64,000 nt of DNA, from contig NZ_CP020700.1 in NCBI RefSeq assembly GCF_003932715.1, forward strand, positions 7,896,501 to 7,960,500, given 5' to 3'. This document shows, piece by piece, positions 8,593-17,296 of this stretch. The stretch's first letter is position 1. Each line of letters begins with the position of its first letter. Origin of the DNA: Streptomyces tsukubensis (GTDB lineage Bacteria; Actinomycetota; Actinomycetes; Streptomycetales; Streptomycetaceae). The translations under genes and the position numbers were made by a program. The notes under the pieces are model-generated. The model was not told where the DNA came from and ran no database searches. It saw only the letters and a list, made by a program, of their open reading frames with translations.

Positions 8593-8856
8593 GGCTGCTC
8601 CACGGGCAGTCCGCGGACGTGACGCGTCCGCGGACACGGGAAGGAGTCCGGGCCCGGTCGGACGGCCGCACGGGGGCGGCAAGGGACCACGGCACCGGAG
8701 GGCGCGCGTCCGGCGGCCCCGGCCGGCTGCTGCCTGCGGGGTGCGGGGACGCGACGGACGGCGGCGGCCGCCGGGGGAGTGTCCGCGGAGCGGTCCCGTC
8801 CGCCGCTGGGCCGGACGGGAGGCGCCGGACACGACCGAAGGGCGGTCGCCGGAGCG

Positions 8857-9273
8857 TCAGTTGCCGTGGGGAGAGGGAGGAGCCCTGGTACGAGGGGTGT
8901 CGACGCCGCGGGCGGGGGGCGCGCGCTCCTGCCGCGGGCCGACGGCCTCGCGGCCCGTCACCGGCTGCGGCAACCCCGTGGTCACGGGCCCGGACGCCGC
9001 CGTCGGCGGACCGGCCGGACGGTCACCGCTGTCCGCCGCCACCACCGTCTGCACGGGGGCGACGGGAGTGCGGCGCGGATCGGAGCGCGTGGCGGAAGCG
9101 GCCCGCTGGAGCGTGTCGGCACGGACCGGGGTGACCGCGTTCGCCCCGACGGCCGTGGCGCTTGGAGCGCCGGACACCGGGGACCCGCCGGTCAGTGCGG
9201 CGAAGGCGGTCCACAGGGCGAGCAGCAGGACCGGCAACAGGGTCGACAGCGCGATGCGTGAGTACCGCCGCAC
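8857..9273 (-). CDS. Small membrane-anchored or secreted protein of unknown function
   Basis: A 138-residue protein with a basic N-terminus (MRRYSR), one hydrophobic segment (IALSTLLPVLLLALWTAFAAL, residues about 7-27) and a Pro/Ala/Thr-rich disordered tail. The GTG start at 9273 follows GGGAGGGGG with suitable spacing. It lies upstream of secDF in the same direction with 264 bases between. It is not a recognised family. The ribosome binding site and signal-like segment favour a real gene. Confidence 0.5.
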   Translation of the reverse strand: MRRYSRIALSTLLPVLLLALWTAFAALTGGSPVSGAPSATAVGANAVTPVRADTLQRAASATRSDPRRTPVAPVQTVVAADSGDRPAGPPTAASGPVTTGLPQPVTGREAVGPRQERAPPARGVDTPRTRAPPSPHGN

Positions 9274-10567
9274 ACCGACCCCCTCCCGGCCGTGGACCCT
9301 CTGCCGGTCACAGCCTAGGGGACGCCACCGGCGGGCGACCCGGTGGCCCGGCGGTGGAGCGGAGCCGGGGCCGGTGGTCCCCCGCCGACAGGGGACCACC
9401 GGCCGCGGCCGTCAGGACCGCACCCCCGGGGGTGCGGGCACCCGGTGGCGGCCCAGCCGGGCGGTGGTGTCTGGGCGCCACCGCCCGGCCCGGCCACCGT
9501 GGCGGGAGCGGCCGGTGCCGTCACGGCCACCCCGGCGGCGCGGCCGTCCGGCCGTGCCGCCGGAAGGTGCCGCTGTGGGGGGACGAGCGCCGGAACTGCA
9601 CCGCTTCCTCCGGGTGGATACAGGGCCCGTTGGGGGGCGGGCCCGTTGAGAACGCCGGAGAAGGCAGGACCCAGGGACTCAATCCAGGTCATGACCCTGA
9701 CAAGCGGCGCGCTAGGAATCCTGGACTCCGGGTGCCCGTCGGAACAAGAACGTCTTTTGGCCGTGCTACGCGCGTCCCGCACGGGTGAAGCCGGACGCCG
9801 GTACCGGGCCCCGCGGGCCGTGCCGGGGCCGGGGTCTCCGGTCGGCGGCGGTACCGCAAGGACCCCCGCCGGCCGTCCGCCGTTCCTGTGCGGGCGTACC
9901 GGGCGCCACAAGGGCCGGAGCCCCCGCCGTGTTCGATCAGCGGCCGATCGCGGGGCAGCTCAGCGCGGGCGGTGGAATCGAACGGAATTGGGCGCAGAGC
10001 GAAGTGACGCCCTCTCATATTTCTGCAGGATTCCTGTGTAATGCCCGGGTCCGGAAGCTGCTCCCGTGCCTTCCGGTGTCACGCTTCTGACCTGCTGTTC
10101 CCTCGGGCCGGTCGGCCGTCCGGCCGTGCCGGGCGCGCCGCCGTCGCCCGCGAGGGGATCCGGAATTCCGTCAAGCCCGAGCGGTATGGCGGGCTATGTC
10201 CGTTGTCAAGGTGTGGCCGGAAAGGGTTGGTGGGCGCTTCCGGCCCGCAGTCGGAGGCGGGAAGTTTCGTCACATGTCGCCGTAACGGCATCGGCACGCG
10301 CATCCCCGAGTGATCGAACGGAAGTGCGTTGCGACCCTCGCGGCAGGTCGGTTACTGTCGGCGACGTGACTACCGGGTCGGCCTCGCGCCATGATCACAA
10401 AGGGTTCCCGGCCTCGGAGTGACTCCGGGGCGGGCACGAGCCCCGCCGCACCTTCTTCCTCCCCCGAGCACCATCGCCCCGGGCCGTTCCGCAACGGCCC
10501 GTCCGGACGCGCCGGAACACTCCGGCCGACCGGCCGCGGGCGTCATCGGATTCCACGGAAGAAGAGC
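9274..10567. other. 1.3-kb intergenic region without a convincing gene
   Basis: The open frames here are short, arginine/glycine-rich and lack domains. Visible structure: a direct repeat of GGGCCCGTTG at about 9622-9647, able to pair as GGGCCCG/CGGGCCC; a lower-GC island at about 9660-9760; a stem GGGCG...CGCCC near 9989-10012 followed by an AT-richer stretch; and a promoter-like TTGCGA-18-TACTGT at about 10328-10357 upstream of the Ddn-hemerythrin gene. It could hide a small RNA or a long 5' leader, but nothing is assigned. Confidence 0.4.
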
Positions 10568-11407
10568 ATGGCCAACGATTTCAACCAGAAGATCATCGAA
10601 GAGTTCCGGGCCAACGACGGCAGGGTCGGCGGTCCGTTCGAAGGCGCCCGGCTCCTGCTGCTGACCACCACCGGTGCCCGCAGCGGCGCCCCGCACACCA
10701 CACCCCTCGGCTATCTGCCGGACGCCGACGGGCAGGTCCTCGTCATCGCCTCCGCCGCGGGCGCCCCCCGTCACCCCGCCTGGTACCACAACCTCGTGGC
10801 GCACCCCCGCGTCCATGTCGAGACCGGCGTCTTCACCTACGAGGCGGACGCCGTCGTCCTCACCGGCGAGGAGCGCGAGGCGGCCTTCGCCCGGGCCGTG
10901 GAGAGCGACGACGGCTGGGCCGATTACCAGAGCCGTACCACCCGGACCATCCCCGTCGTCGCCCTCCGGCCGGTCGCCCACGACGGACCGCCCACCATCA
11001 GCGGCTCCCAGTCCTTCGGGGACGTCCTCGTCCGTATCCACGGGGTCCTGCGCCGTGAACTCGCACTGATCCGGCAGGAGGTCGCGGCCTCCGGCGCGAG
11101 TCTCGGCGCCCAGCTCCGGCTCAACTGCCTCAGCCTCTGCCAGGGTCTGCACAACCACCACGAGGGCGAGAGCCAGGGCATGTTCCCGATGCTGGCGCAG
11201 CAGTTCCCCGAGTTGGCGGACGTGCTGGCCCGGCTGGAGGACGAGCACCGGAGGGTCGCGGAGCTGATCGGCGAACTCCAGCGGGCCGTCACCGCGGAGA
11301 AGCCCGACGCGGCGGCCACCCTCGCCGAGGTCGACCGGCTCTCCGCCGAACTGGAAGCACATCTCGTGTACGAGGAGAAGCAGCTCATACCGCTCTTCGA
11401 CCGGTAG
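10568..11407 (+). CDS. Ddn-like (F420/FMN split-barrel) nitroreductase fused to a hemerythrin domain
   Basis: A 279-residue two-domain protein. Residues about 1-145 are a DUF385/Ddn split barrel, with LLLTTTGARSGAPHTTPLGYLPD and ASAAGAPRHPAWYHNLVAHPRVHVE typical of deazaflavin (F420)-dependent nitro/quinone reductases. Residues about 155-279 are a hemerythrin HHE bundle with candidate di-iron ligands in IHGVLRREL, LHNHHEGESQGMFPML, EDEHRRVAEL and HLVYEEKQLIPLF. The ATG at 10568 follows GGAAGAAG; the upstream extension is low complexity. The fusion suggests redox chemistry coupled to O2, NO or iron sensing. It converges on the glycosyltransferase, with a hairpin between. Domain calls are firm; substrate is unknown. 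Confidence 0.88.
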   Translation: MANDFNQKIIEEFRANDGRVGGPFEGARLLLLTTTGARSGAPHTTPLGYLPDADGQVLVIASAAGAPRHPAWYHNLVAHPRVHVETGVFTYEADAVVLTGEEREAAFARAVESDDGWADYQSRTTRTIPVVALRPVAHDGPPTISGSQSFGDVLVRIHGVLRRELALIRQEVAASGASLGAQLRLNCLSLCQGLHNHHEGESQGMFPMLAQQFPELADVLARLEDEHRRVAELIGELQRAVTAEKPDAAATLAEVDRLSAELEAHLVYEEKQLIPLFDR

Positions 11408-11420
11408 GCGCCGACGGATT

Positions 11421-11467
11421 CCGTACGGTCTCCCCGCCCGGGCCGGTTGGCCGGGGGAGGCCGTACC
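11421..11467. terminator. Hairpin between convergent genes
   Basis: GTACGG-T-CTCCCC (from 11423) pairs with GGGGAG-G-CCGTAC (to 11466), one wobble position, with a GC-rich inner loop that can pair further. It lies between the Ddn-hemerythrin and glycosyltransferase stops, so it may act in both directions. Confidence 0.6.
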
Positions 11468-11491
11468 CTCCGGTCCCCGCCCGGCCCGGTC

Positions 11492-12742
11492 TCAGCCCCC
11501 GGCGCGGGCCTCCACCGCCTCCAGCACCGGCCCGATCCCGTCCTCCCGGGCCAGCAGCGCCGCCAGCGCCCGGGCCCGTACCCGATAGGTCTCGTCACCG
11601 GTGGCCTTCCGGAGCGCGGCGGTCAGTGCGGGGGCCGTCAGCCTGCGCAGCGGTACGGCGCCGGGCGCGACGCCCAGGGCGGTGAGCCGGGCCGCCCAGA
11701 ACGACTGGTCGAACTGGACGGGCACCGGCACCGCGGGGACACCGGCCCGCAGTCCGGCCGCCGTGGTCCCGGCGCCGCAGGCGTGGACCACGGCGGCCGT
11801 CCGGGGGAAGAGATCCCGGTGCGGCACCTCGCCGATGGTCAGCATGTCGTCGCCGTCGGCCCGCAGTCCGGCCCAGCCGGACTGGATCACCCCGCGCAGG
11901 CCCGCCGCGCGCAGCGCCCGGACCACCGTCGCGCCGACCTGTTCGGGATCGGGCGTGGTGGCACTGCCCAGGCCCACGAAGACCGGCGGCGGTCCGGCAC
12001 CGAGGAACGCGCTCAGTTCGGCGGGGAGCCCGGCGGTGGGGGAGTCGTACGGCCACCAGTAGCCCGCGACCTGCAGCCCGGGCCGCCAGTCGGCGGGCCG
12101 GGGCACGATCCGCTCGCTGAAACCGTGGAGCACCGGCCAGTCCATGGCCTCCCGGGACCGCCGGGCGGCCCGTGTCCCCGCGCGGGGCAGCCCCAGCCCG
12201 GCCCGCAGCTCATGGACCGCATCCGTGAAGATCGCGTCGACGGCCGCGTTCACCGCCCGTGCCGCCAGCCGGTTCCCCGGCCGCCCCAGGGACCGCGTTC
12301 CGATCATCGGCGGCGCGAACTCCCCCGTGACGGCATGCGGTTGGAGATACACGCCGAGGCTCGGCAGTTTCAGCCCCTCGGCGATCGCCAGGCCCAGCGG
12401 AGCCACCGAAACGGAGAGCAGCAGGACGTCGCTGTCCTCGGCCGCCGCCTGCAGGCCCGCCGCCAGCTCCCCCGCCACGGCCCGCGCCAGCGCGACCACC
12501 CGCACCAGCTTTCCCGCCCCCGTGCCGCTGCGGTGCAGTCCCCGCCCGGCGGTCGACTCCAGTTCGGCCCGCGGATCGACGGGCAGCGGACGGAAGCCGA
12601 TCCCCGCCGCCTCCGCCAGCGGCCCGAACCGTTCGTGGGTCACCAGGGTGACCTCGTGCCCGGCCCGCGCCAGACCGTGCCCGAGTCCGGTGAAAGGAGC
12701 CACATCGCCCCGGGAGCCCGCCGTCATGACCGCCACTCGCAT
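11492..12742 (-). CDS. GT1-family glycosyltransferase (macrolide/sterol-type, UGT fold)
   Basis: A 416-residue GT-B enzyme that should move a sugar from a nucleotide donor to a lipophilic or polyketide acceptor. The N-terminal domain starts MRVAVMTAGSRGDVAPFTGLGHGLARAGHEVTLVTH, the usual acceptor-side Rossmann start. The donor site is the C-terminal signature VHACGAGTTAAGLRAGVPAVPVPVQFDQSFWAARL (about residues 323-357), the equivalent of H-G-GT...P...DQ. The start at 12742 is set by the domain start; ribosome binding is weak. No sugar-biosynthesis genes are adjacent, and the PKS is 36 kb away, so a link to it is speculative. A resistance-type macrolide glycosyltransferase is an alternative. 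Confidence 0.85.
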   Translation of the reverse strand: MRVAVMTAGSRGDVAPFTGLGHGLARAGHEVTLVTHERFGPLAEAAGIGFRPLPVDPRAELESTAGRGLHRSGTGAGKLVRVVALARAVAGELAAGLQAAAEDSDVLLLSVSVAPLGLAIAEGLKLPSLGVYLQPHAVTGEFAPPMIGTRSLGRPGNRLAARAVNAAVDAIFTDAVHELRAGLGLPRAGTRAARRSREAMDWPVLHGFSERIVPRPADWRPGLQVAGYWWPYDSPTAGLPAELSAFLGAGPPPVFVGLGSATTPDPEQVGATVVRALRAAGLRGVIQSGWAGLRADGDDMLTIGEVPHRDLFPRTAAVVHACGAGTTAAGLRAGVPAVPVPVQFDQSFWAARLTALGVAPGAVPLRRLTAPALTAALRKATGDETYRVRARALAALLAREDGIGPVLEAVEARAGG

Positions 12743-13028
12743 GATCGCAGTATGGCCCGGCGGGAACCGCCCGAGCGGCCGCACCCGGTCCGGCCCGTCC
12801 GGATCCGGCCAGAGCGGAAAGCCCACCCGGACCGGACTGCCGGGCCTACCGATCGACGAGGACGCATCCGGTGCCGGGACCGGTCCCGTGCGGCACCCGC
12901 GGGCAGCCCGGGTGGCGATCCGGCCCCCCGGCCGGATCGCCCGTATCCAGGGACGGCGCGCAAACGGTACAGCCACGGGCAACCCGCCCGCAGCGGCGCC
13001 GGTGCCTTCCGGCCACCGCCCGCACCCG

Positions 13029-14300
13029 CTAGGGCCCGCCGCGCTGCGCCCGTACCGCCAGAGCGGCCGCGAACACCACATACGGAACGGCGAACAGCGC
13101 GAACAGCGTGCCGTGGTCTGCGTGTCCGGACGCGGCGCCGTACAACCCGTACACCAGCAGCGTCGTCAGCTCGGTCCCGAGCCCCGCCAGCGACGTCACG
13201 GTCGCCCGCGCCCGGCCGGTCAGGGACTCCTGGAGGCGGGCGTCGGCGACCACATCGGTCAGCTGGAACACCAGGAACGCCGGGGCCAGCAGCGCGAAGC
13301 CGAAGGGGGAGCCCGACAGGGCGCCGACCGCCATCAGCAGCGCCGCCCCGGCGAGGAGCCCCGCCGTCGCGCCGGCGCCCCACCGCCGGGCCCGGCCGGC
13401 CAGGACACCGCCGACCGCCACCCCCGCGTACACCACCAGGACCAGCAGCGGGACGTCACCGACGGCCGTCCCCGTCGCGGCGGCCAGCAGGGGCACGTAC
13501 TCGTCGAGCGAACCCCAGACGGTCGTCAGCACGATCACCGCGAGAACGGCGTACCGGACGGCCGGAATCCGCCGTACCTCACCGAGCCCGGCCCGCAGCG
13601 TCGCACCGTAACCGACGCCCGCACCCCCGCCCGCGGCCTCGCCGTCGTCCTCGCCGTCGTCCGCGAACCGTGCCGGACCGCCGCGCCGCTCCGGCAGGGC
13701 CGCCGCGGCCCCCGCGCACAGCAGACACGCAGCCGTGCTCGCGGCCCCCAGCGCCGTGAAACCACCGGCCGCGAACACCGGAGCTGCGGCCGCGGTCGCC
13801 ACCGCGGTGGCCACCGTCGCGACCGCCGCCGCCCGGCCCGTCAGCCCCGCGTACCGGTCCGTGGCACCGAGCTGCTCCAACTCCTCGTACACCAGCGCCT
13901 CCAGCGCCCCCGAGCCCAGCGCACCGCCCAGCCCCCACAGCGCGAAACCCGCGGCGAACGCCGCGTACGACGGCACGGCCACCCACAGCCCGAACCCGGC
14001 ACCCGTCAGCAGGGCACCGGCGACCAGGGCCGAGCGGCGCGAGACCGTATCGGCCCAGACACCCGACGGCACCTCGGCCACCACCCCGGTGACCGACCAG
14101 ATGACGAACAGGGACGAGATCTGACCCGTACTCAGCCCGTGTCCGGCGAAGAGCAGGGCGTAGACGGGATAGAGGAGGACGAGATCCTTCAGCGCGGCAT
14201 ACGCGTACAGCCACCGCTCCAGCCGGCGCAGCGCACGGCCGGGCGGCAGCGGCCCGCGGGCTTCGGCGGAGAGCGACGGATCCGTGGAGAACAAGGGCAC
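13029..14300 (-). CDS. MFS transporter
   Basis: A 423-residue polytopic membrane protein with about twelve hydrophobic segments. The early part, LERWLYAYAALKDLVLLYPVYALLFAGHGLSTGQISSLFVIWSVTGVVAEVPSGVWADTVSRRSALVAGA (about residues 24-93), includes the MFS loop 2-3 pattern G-WADTVSRR. A charged central loop (GGPARFADDGEDDGEA) separates the halves. The GTG at 14300 follows CCGGAG; a longer upstream frame lacks membrane character. Transported substrate is unknown. It lies upstream of the glycosyltransferase in the same direction, 286 bases away, so the two may share a transcript. Confidence 0.85.
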   Translation of the reverse strand: MPLFSTDPSLSAEARGPLPPGRALRRLERWLYAYAALKDLVLLYPVYALLFAGHGLSTGQISSLFVIWSVTGVVAEVPSGVWADTVSRRSALVAGALLTGAGFGLWVAVPSYAAFAAGFALWGLGGALGSGALEALVYEELEQLGATDRYAGLTGRAAAVATVATAVATAAAAPVFAAGGFTALGAASTAACLLCAGAAAALPERRGGPARFADDGEDDGEAAGGGAGVGYGATLRAGLGEVRRIPAVRYAVLAVIVLTTVWGSLDEYVPLLAAATGTAVGDVPLLVLVVYAGVAVGGVLAGRARRWGAGATAGLLAGAALLMAVGALSGSPFGFALLAPAFLVFQLTDVVADARLQESLTGRARATVTSLAGLGTELTTLLVYGLYGAASGHADHGTLFALFAVPYVVFAAALAVRAQRGGP

Positions 14301-14498
14301 GACGACGGCTCCGGAGAGATGAGGACGGACGGCGGGCGGCACGGGCACGCACCACCGGCGGTCCGCGGCAGCACGCTCCGGCCGCCGCACCGGCACTCTC
14401 CGGTCCGGGAAGACGGACCGCCGCGGGGTATCAATGTCGTCGTCTCATGCACCGATCGTACGAGGGACGGCTCCCCGCAGCGGGGTATCACGGCATGA

Positions 14499-17003
14499 TC
14501 ACCCCGGCCGCTCCGCACCCCCTGCCCCGCCCAGCTCCACCGCCGTCTCCGCCCACACCCGCTTGCCCCCGGCGAAGGGCAGCGAACCCGACGCCGTCGC
14601 CAGCGCCTTGACGAGCAGCAGCCCCCGGCCCGAGGTCGCGTCCGGGTCCAGCACGATCGGCCGCATCGGCCCGCGCGGCGACGAGTCGTTGACCGAGATC
14701 CGCAGCTTCGCCCCGGTCAGCGTCAGGTCGAGACCCACCTGCCCCCGGGTGTGCGCCACCGCGTTCGTCACCAGCTCGGACACGATCAGCAGCGGTACGT
14801 CCAGCGGTCCGGCCGCACCCCACGACCGCAGGGTGCGCTCGGTGAACCGGCGGGCGTGCACGATCGCGTCCGGCAGCCGCCACACCGCCCAGCGGGCCCG
14901 CTGCGGCCGGACGTCCGTACCGTCGTACCGCAGCAGCAGCACCGCCACATCGTCGTCCCGCCGCTCCACATTGGTCAGCAGCTCGTCGGCCGCCCGCCCC
15001 GGATCCGCCGGGTCGATCGCCGACAGCAGGGTCCGTAACCGGGCCATCCCGTCGTCCAGCGGCAGATCCGCCGCCTCGACCAGACCGTCCGTCAGCAGCG
15101 TGAGGACCGTCCCCGGCTTCAGCCCCGCCTCGGTCATGGGGTACTGCGCGTCCGGTACGACCCCGAGCGGCGGCCCGCCGCGCACGGCCAGCTCCTCGGT
15201 GGCACCTTCCGGATGCCGCAGCAGCGGAGACGTATGGCCCGCCCGCACCAGCAGCGCCGATCCGTCCTCCAGGTCGAGGTCCACATAGCAGCAGGTCGCG
15301 AAGAGATCGGTCTCCATGCCCGTCAGCAGCCGGTTCGCCAGGCTCAGCACCACATCGGGCGGATGGCCCTCCACCGCGTACGCCCGGATCGCCGTCCGCA
15401 TCTGCCCCATGATGGTCGCCGCCTCCGCGCTGTGCCCCTGCACATCGCCGATGACCAGGGCCACCCGCCGGTCCGGCAGCGGTATCACGTCGTACCAGTC
15501 GCCGCCGACCTCCAGTCCCTCCGTCGCCGGCAGATAGCGGGCGACGGCCCGCGCCCCCGGCAGCCGGGGCAGGGTGCGCGGCAGCAGACTCCGCTGGAGC
15601 GTACGCGCCAGCTCCGTACGGGCGTCGAGGGTATGGGCCCGCATCAGCGCCCGGCCCACCAGACTGGCCGCCGCCGTCAGCAGAGACCTTTCCTCGGGGC
15701 CGAACCGGTGCTCCTCGTCCCAGCCCACCAGACAGACGCCGACCACCCGGCCGTCGGACTGGAGCGGCAGCACCGCGAGACCGCCGGGACCGACGTCCAC
15801 CAGCCCCGGTTCGAGATCGGCCCCCGGCAGCCAGGCGGTGACGGCCCCCTCGCGCAGCGCCCGGCGGAGCGTGGGCAGCGCGCTGCCCGCCGCGTCAGGC
15901 CACTCCGAACGCCATTCCGTACGCCACAGACCGGGCCAGGCCTCGGGTTCGGGCGGGTCGAGCAGGGTGACGAAGAGCCGCTCCGCGACCACCTCCGCCA
16001 CCGCGACCCGGCTCGCGCCCAGCGGCACCCGCAGCGCGGCCACCGCCGTCTCGCTCACCTCGCGGACCGTCGCCGCCCCCGCCAGCGCCGCCGACAGCCG
16101 CTGGACCTGCGAGACCTCGTCGGCATTCGGCCGCAGATAGGCGGCGTCCGCGACGACCCCCAGCAGCCGGCCCGGGGTCCCGTCGGACGCCACGAGGATC
16201 CGGCAGCGCAGCCCCAGCCAGCGCAGCTCACCGCTGAGACAGCGGACCCGGAACGCCAGCTGGTGCTCCGGGGGCGCCCACGGCCCCGGCTCCACCACCG
16301 ACATCAGCGCCGGAATATCGTCCGGCACGGCACAGGCGATCAGCGTCGCCGCCCGCCCGTCGAACTCGCCGGGCGGCAGACCGAGGAGGTCGAGCACCTG
16401 ATCGTCGGCGGTCATCGCGCCGGTCGCCAGGTCGACGACGAACGCCCCGCTGCGCACCGGCACCAGACCGGCCCCGCCCTCGGGGTGCGGCTCCCCGCGC
16501 CGTACCAGCCGGGACTCGAAGGCCTCGACCCGGGCGGCCACCTGGTCCGCGTACAGCTCCAGCAGTAATCGGTGGTCGGCGTCGAAACCCCCCGGCGCGA
16601 ACCCCGCCACCACCAGACAGCCGCGCCGTCCGGCGTGCCCGCCGAGCGGCAGCACGGCCAGGGAGGTGTCCACGGGCCAGCCCGCGGCCGACTTCGCCAG
16701 CGCGGCCGTCTCGTCGTCCGCTTCCTCCCACCCGGCCGCCCCTGCCGCCCCGGACTCGCCGGGGACGGTGAGCGCACCGGGTCCCAGCCAGTGGGGCCGC
16801 CCGGTGCGGAAGGCCTCGGCGACGGGGGAGCGGTCGGCGAGCCGGAGGGACGGCGGCATCCCGTACCCGGCACCGGGTCCTTCCGCGGCCTCGGCGAGCC
16901 GCAGCCGGTCCCCTCCCTCGTCCAGCAGATACACGGCCGCACAACCGGCCCCGCAGAACGTAAAGTCTTGCCTGGTCAAGGCCCGTATCGCCCCCAAAGC
17001 CAC
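14499..17003 (-). CDS. GAF-PAS-GAF-PP2C phosphatase with C-terminal HATPase (RsbW-like) domain
   Basis: An 834-residue signalling protein. Order: GAF-like (about 1-155); PAS-like (about 175-290, SGAFVVDLATGAMTADDQVLDLLGLPP); second GAF-like (about 300-450); PP2C/SpoIIE (about 465-690, with GGDWYDVIPLPD, IGDVQGHSAEAA, TDGLVEAAD and RDDDVAVLLL); and an anti-sigma-type HATPase (about 700-834) with N-box VSELVTNAVAH and G-box SGRGLLLVKALA. The GTG at 17003 is the only start before an upstream in-frame stop. Phosphatase and kinase domains in one chain are common in Streptomyces and could both reset and phosphorylate an anti-anti-sigma factor. It lies downstream of the FecCD genes in the same orientation, with 274 bases between. 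Confidence 0.9.
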   Translation of the reverse strand: MALGAIRALTRQDFTFCGAGCAAVYLLDEGGDRLRLAEAAEGPGAGYGMPPSLRLADRSPVAEAFRTGRPHWLGPGALTVPGESGAAGAAGWEEADDETAALAKSAAGWPVDTSLAVLPLGGHAGRRGCLVVAGFAPGGFDADHRLLLELYADQVAARVEAFESRLVRRGEPHPEGGAGLVPVRSGAFVVDLATGAMTADDQVLDLLGLPPGEFDGRAATLIACAVPDDIPALMSVVEPGPWAPPEHQLAFRVRCLSGELRWLGLRCRILVASDGTPGRLLGVVADAAYLRPNADEVSQVQRLSAALAGAATVREVSETAVAALRVPLGASRVAVAEVVAERLFVTLLDPPEPEAWPGLWRTEWRSEWPDAAGSALPTLRRALREGAVTAWLPGADLEPGLVDVGPGGLAVLPLQSDGRVVGVCLVGWDEEHRFGPEERSLLTAAASLVGRALMRAHTLDARTELARTLQRSLLPRTLPRLPGARAVARYLPATEGLEVGGDWYDVIPLPDRRVALVIGDVQGHSAEAATIMGQMRTAIRAYAVEGHPPDVVLSLANRLLTGMETDLFATCCYVDLDLEDGSALLVRAGHTSPLLRHPEGATEELAVRGGPPLGVVPDAQYPMTEAGLKPGTVLTLLTDGLVEAADLPLDDGMARLRTLLSAIDPADPGRAADELLTNVERRDDDVAVLLLRYDGTDVRPQRARWAVWRLPDAIVHARRFTERTLRSWGAAGPLDVPLLIVSELVTNAVAHTRGQVGLDLTLTGAKLRISVNDSSPRGPMRPIVLDPDATSGRGLLLVKALATASGSLPFAGGKRVWAETAVELGGAGGAERPG

Positions 17004-17212
17004 GGCCGTGCTCAGCTGCCACGGCGCCCGGGGCGGCCGGAACCGGCCGGACAGAGGCCCCCGCCGTGGTCGCCCACTCTAGGGTGCGCGACGCGTACTG
17101 GGGGAGGGTTGGCACCACCACGTACCGGGAAGCGCGCCGGTCCCCGCCGCCCGGGCCGCCCGGCGGCCGCCACCGGCAGGGCCCCGGCACCTCAAGGCCC
17201 CGGTCAACACCC

Positions 17213-17296
17213 CTGCTCAGAGCCTTTCCGCGCCGCGCGAACGGCCCCGTCCGGAACCTCGCGGAGACGGCCGCTGCTCAGAGCCTTCCGCGCCGC
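17213..17296. repeat. Direct repeat of the permease gene's 3' end
   Basis: Positions 17213-17236 and 17274-17296 share about 23 bases (starting CTGCTCAGAGCC, ending TTCCGCGCCGC) and differ by one T. The right copy contains the stop codon and last codons of the downstream FecCD permease; the left copy lies 61 bases beyond. This looks like a small slipped duplication of the gene end. Confidence 0.75.

Noticed and set aside
9680..9760. Possible SAM-IV or other riboswitch (GGTCATGAC, CAAGCGGCG)
   Set aside because: Short resemblance only; the expected core and pairing elements could not be completed, and no metabolic gene follows.
11492..14300. Glycosyltransferase and MFS as part of the PKS cluster
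   Set aside because: They are over 34 kb away with many unrelated genes between; no sugar genes nearby.
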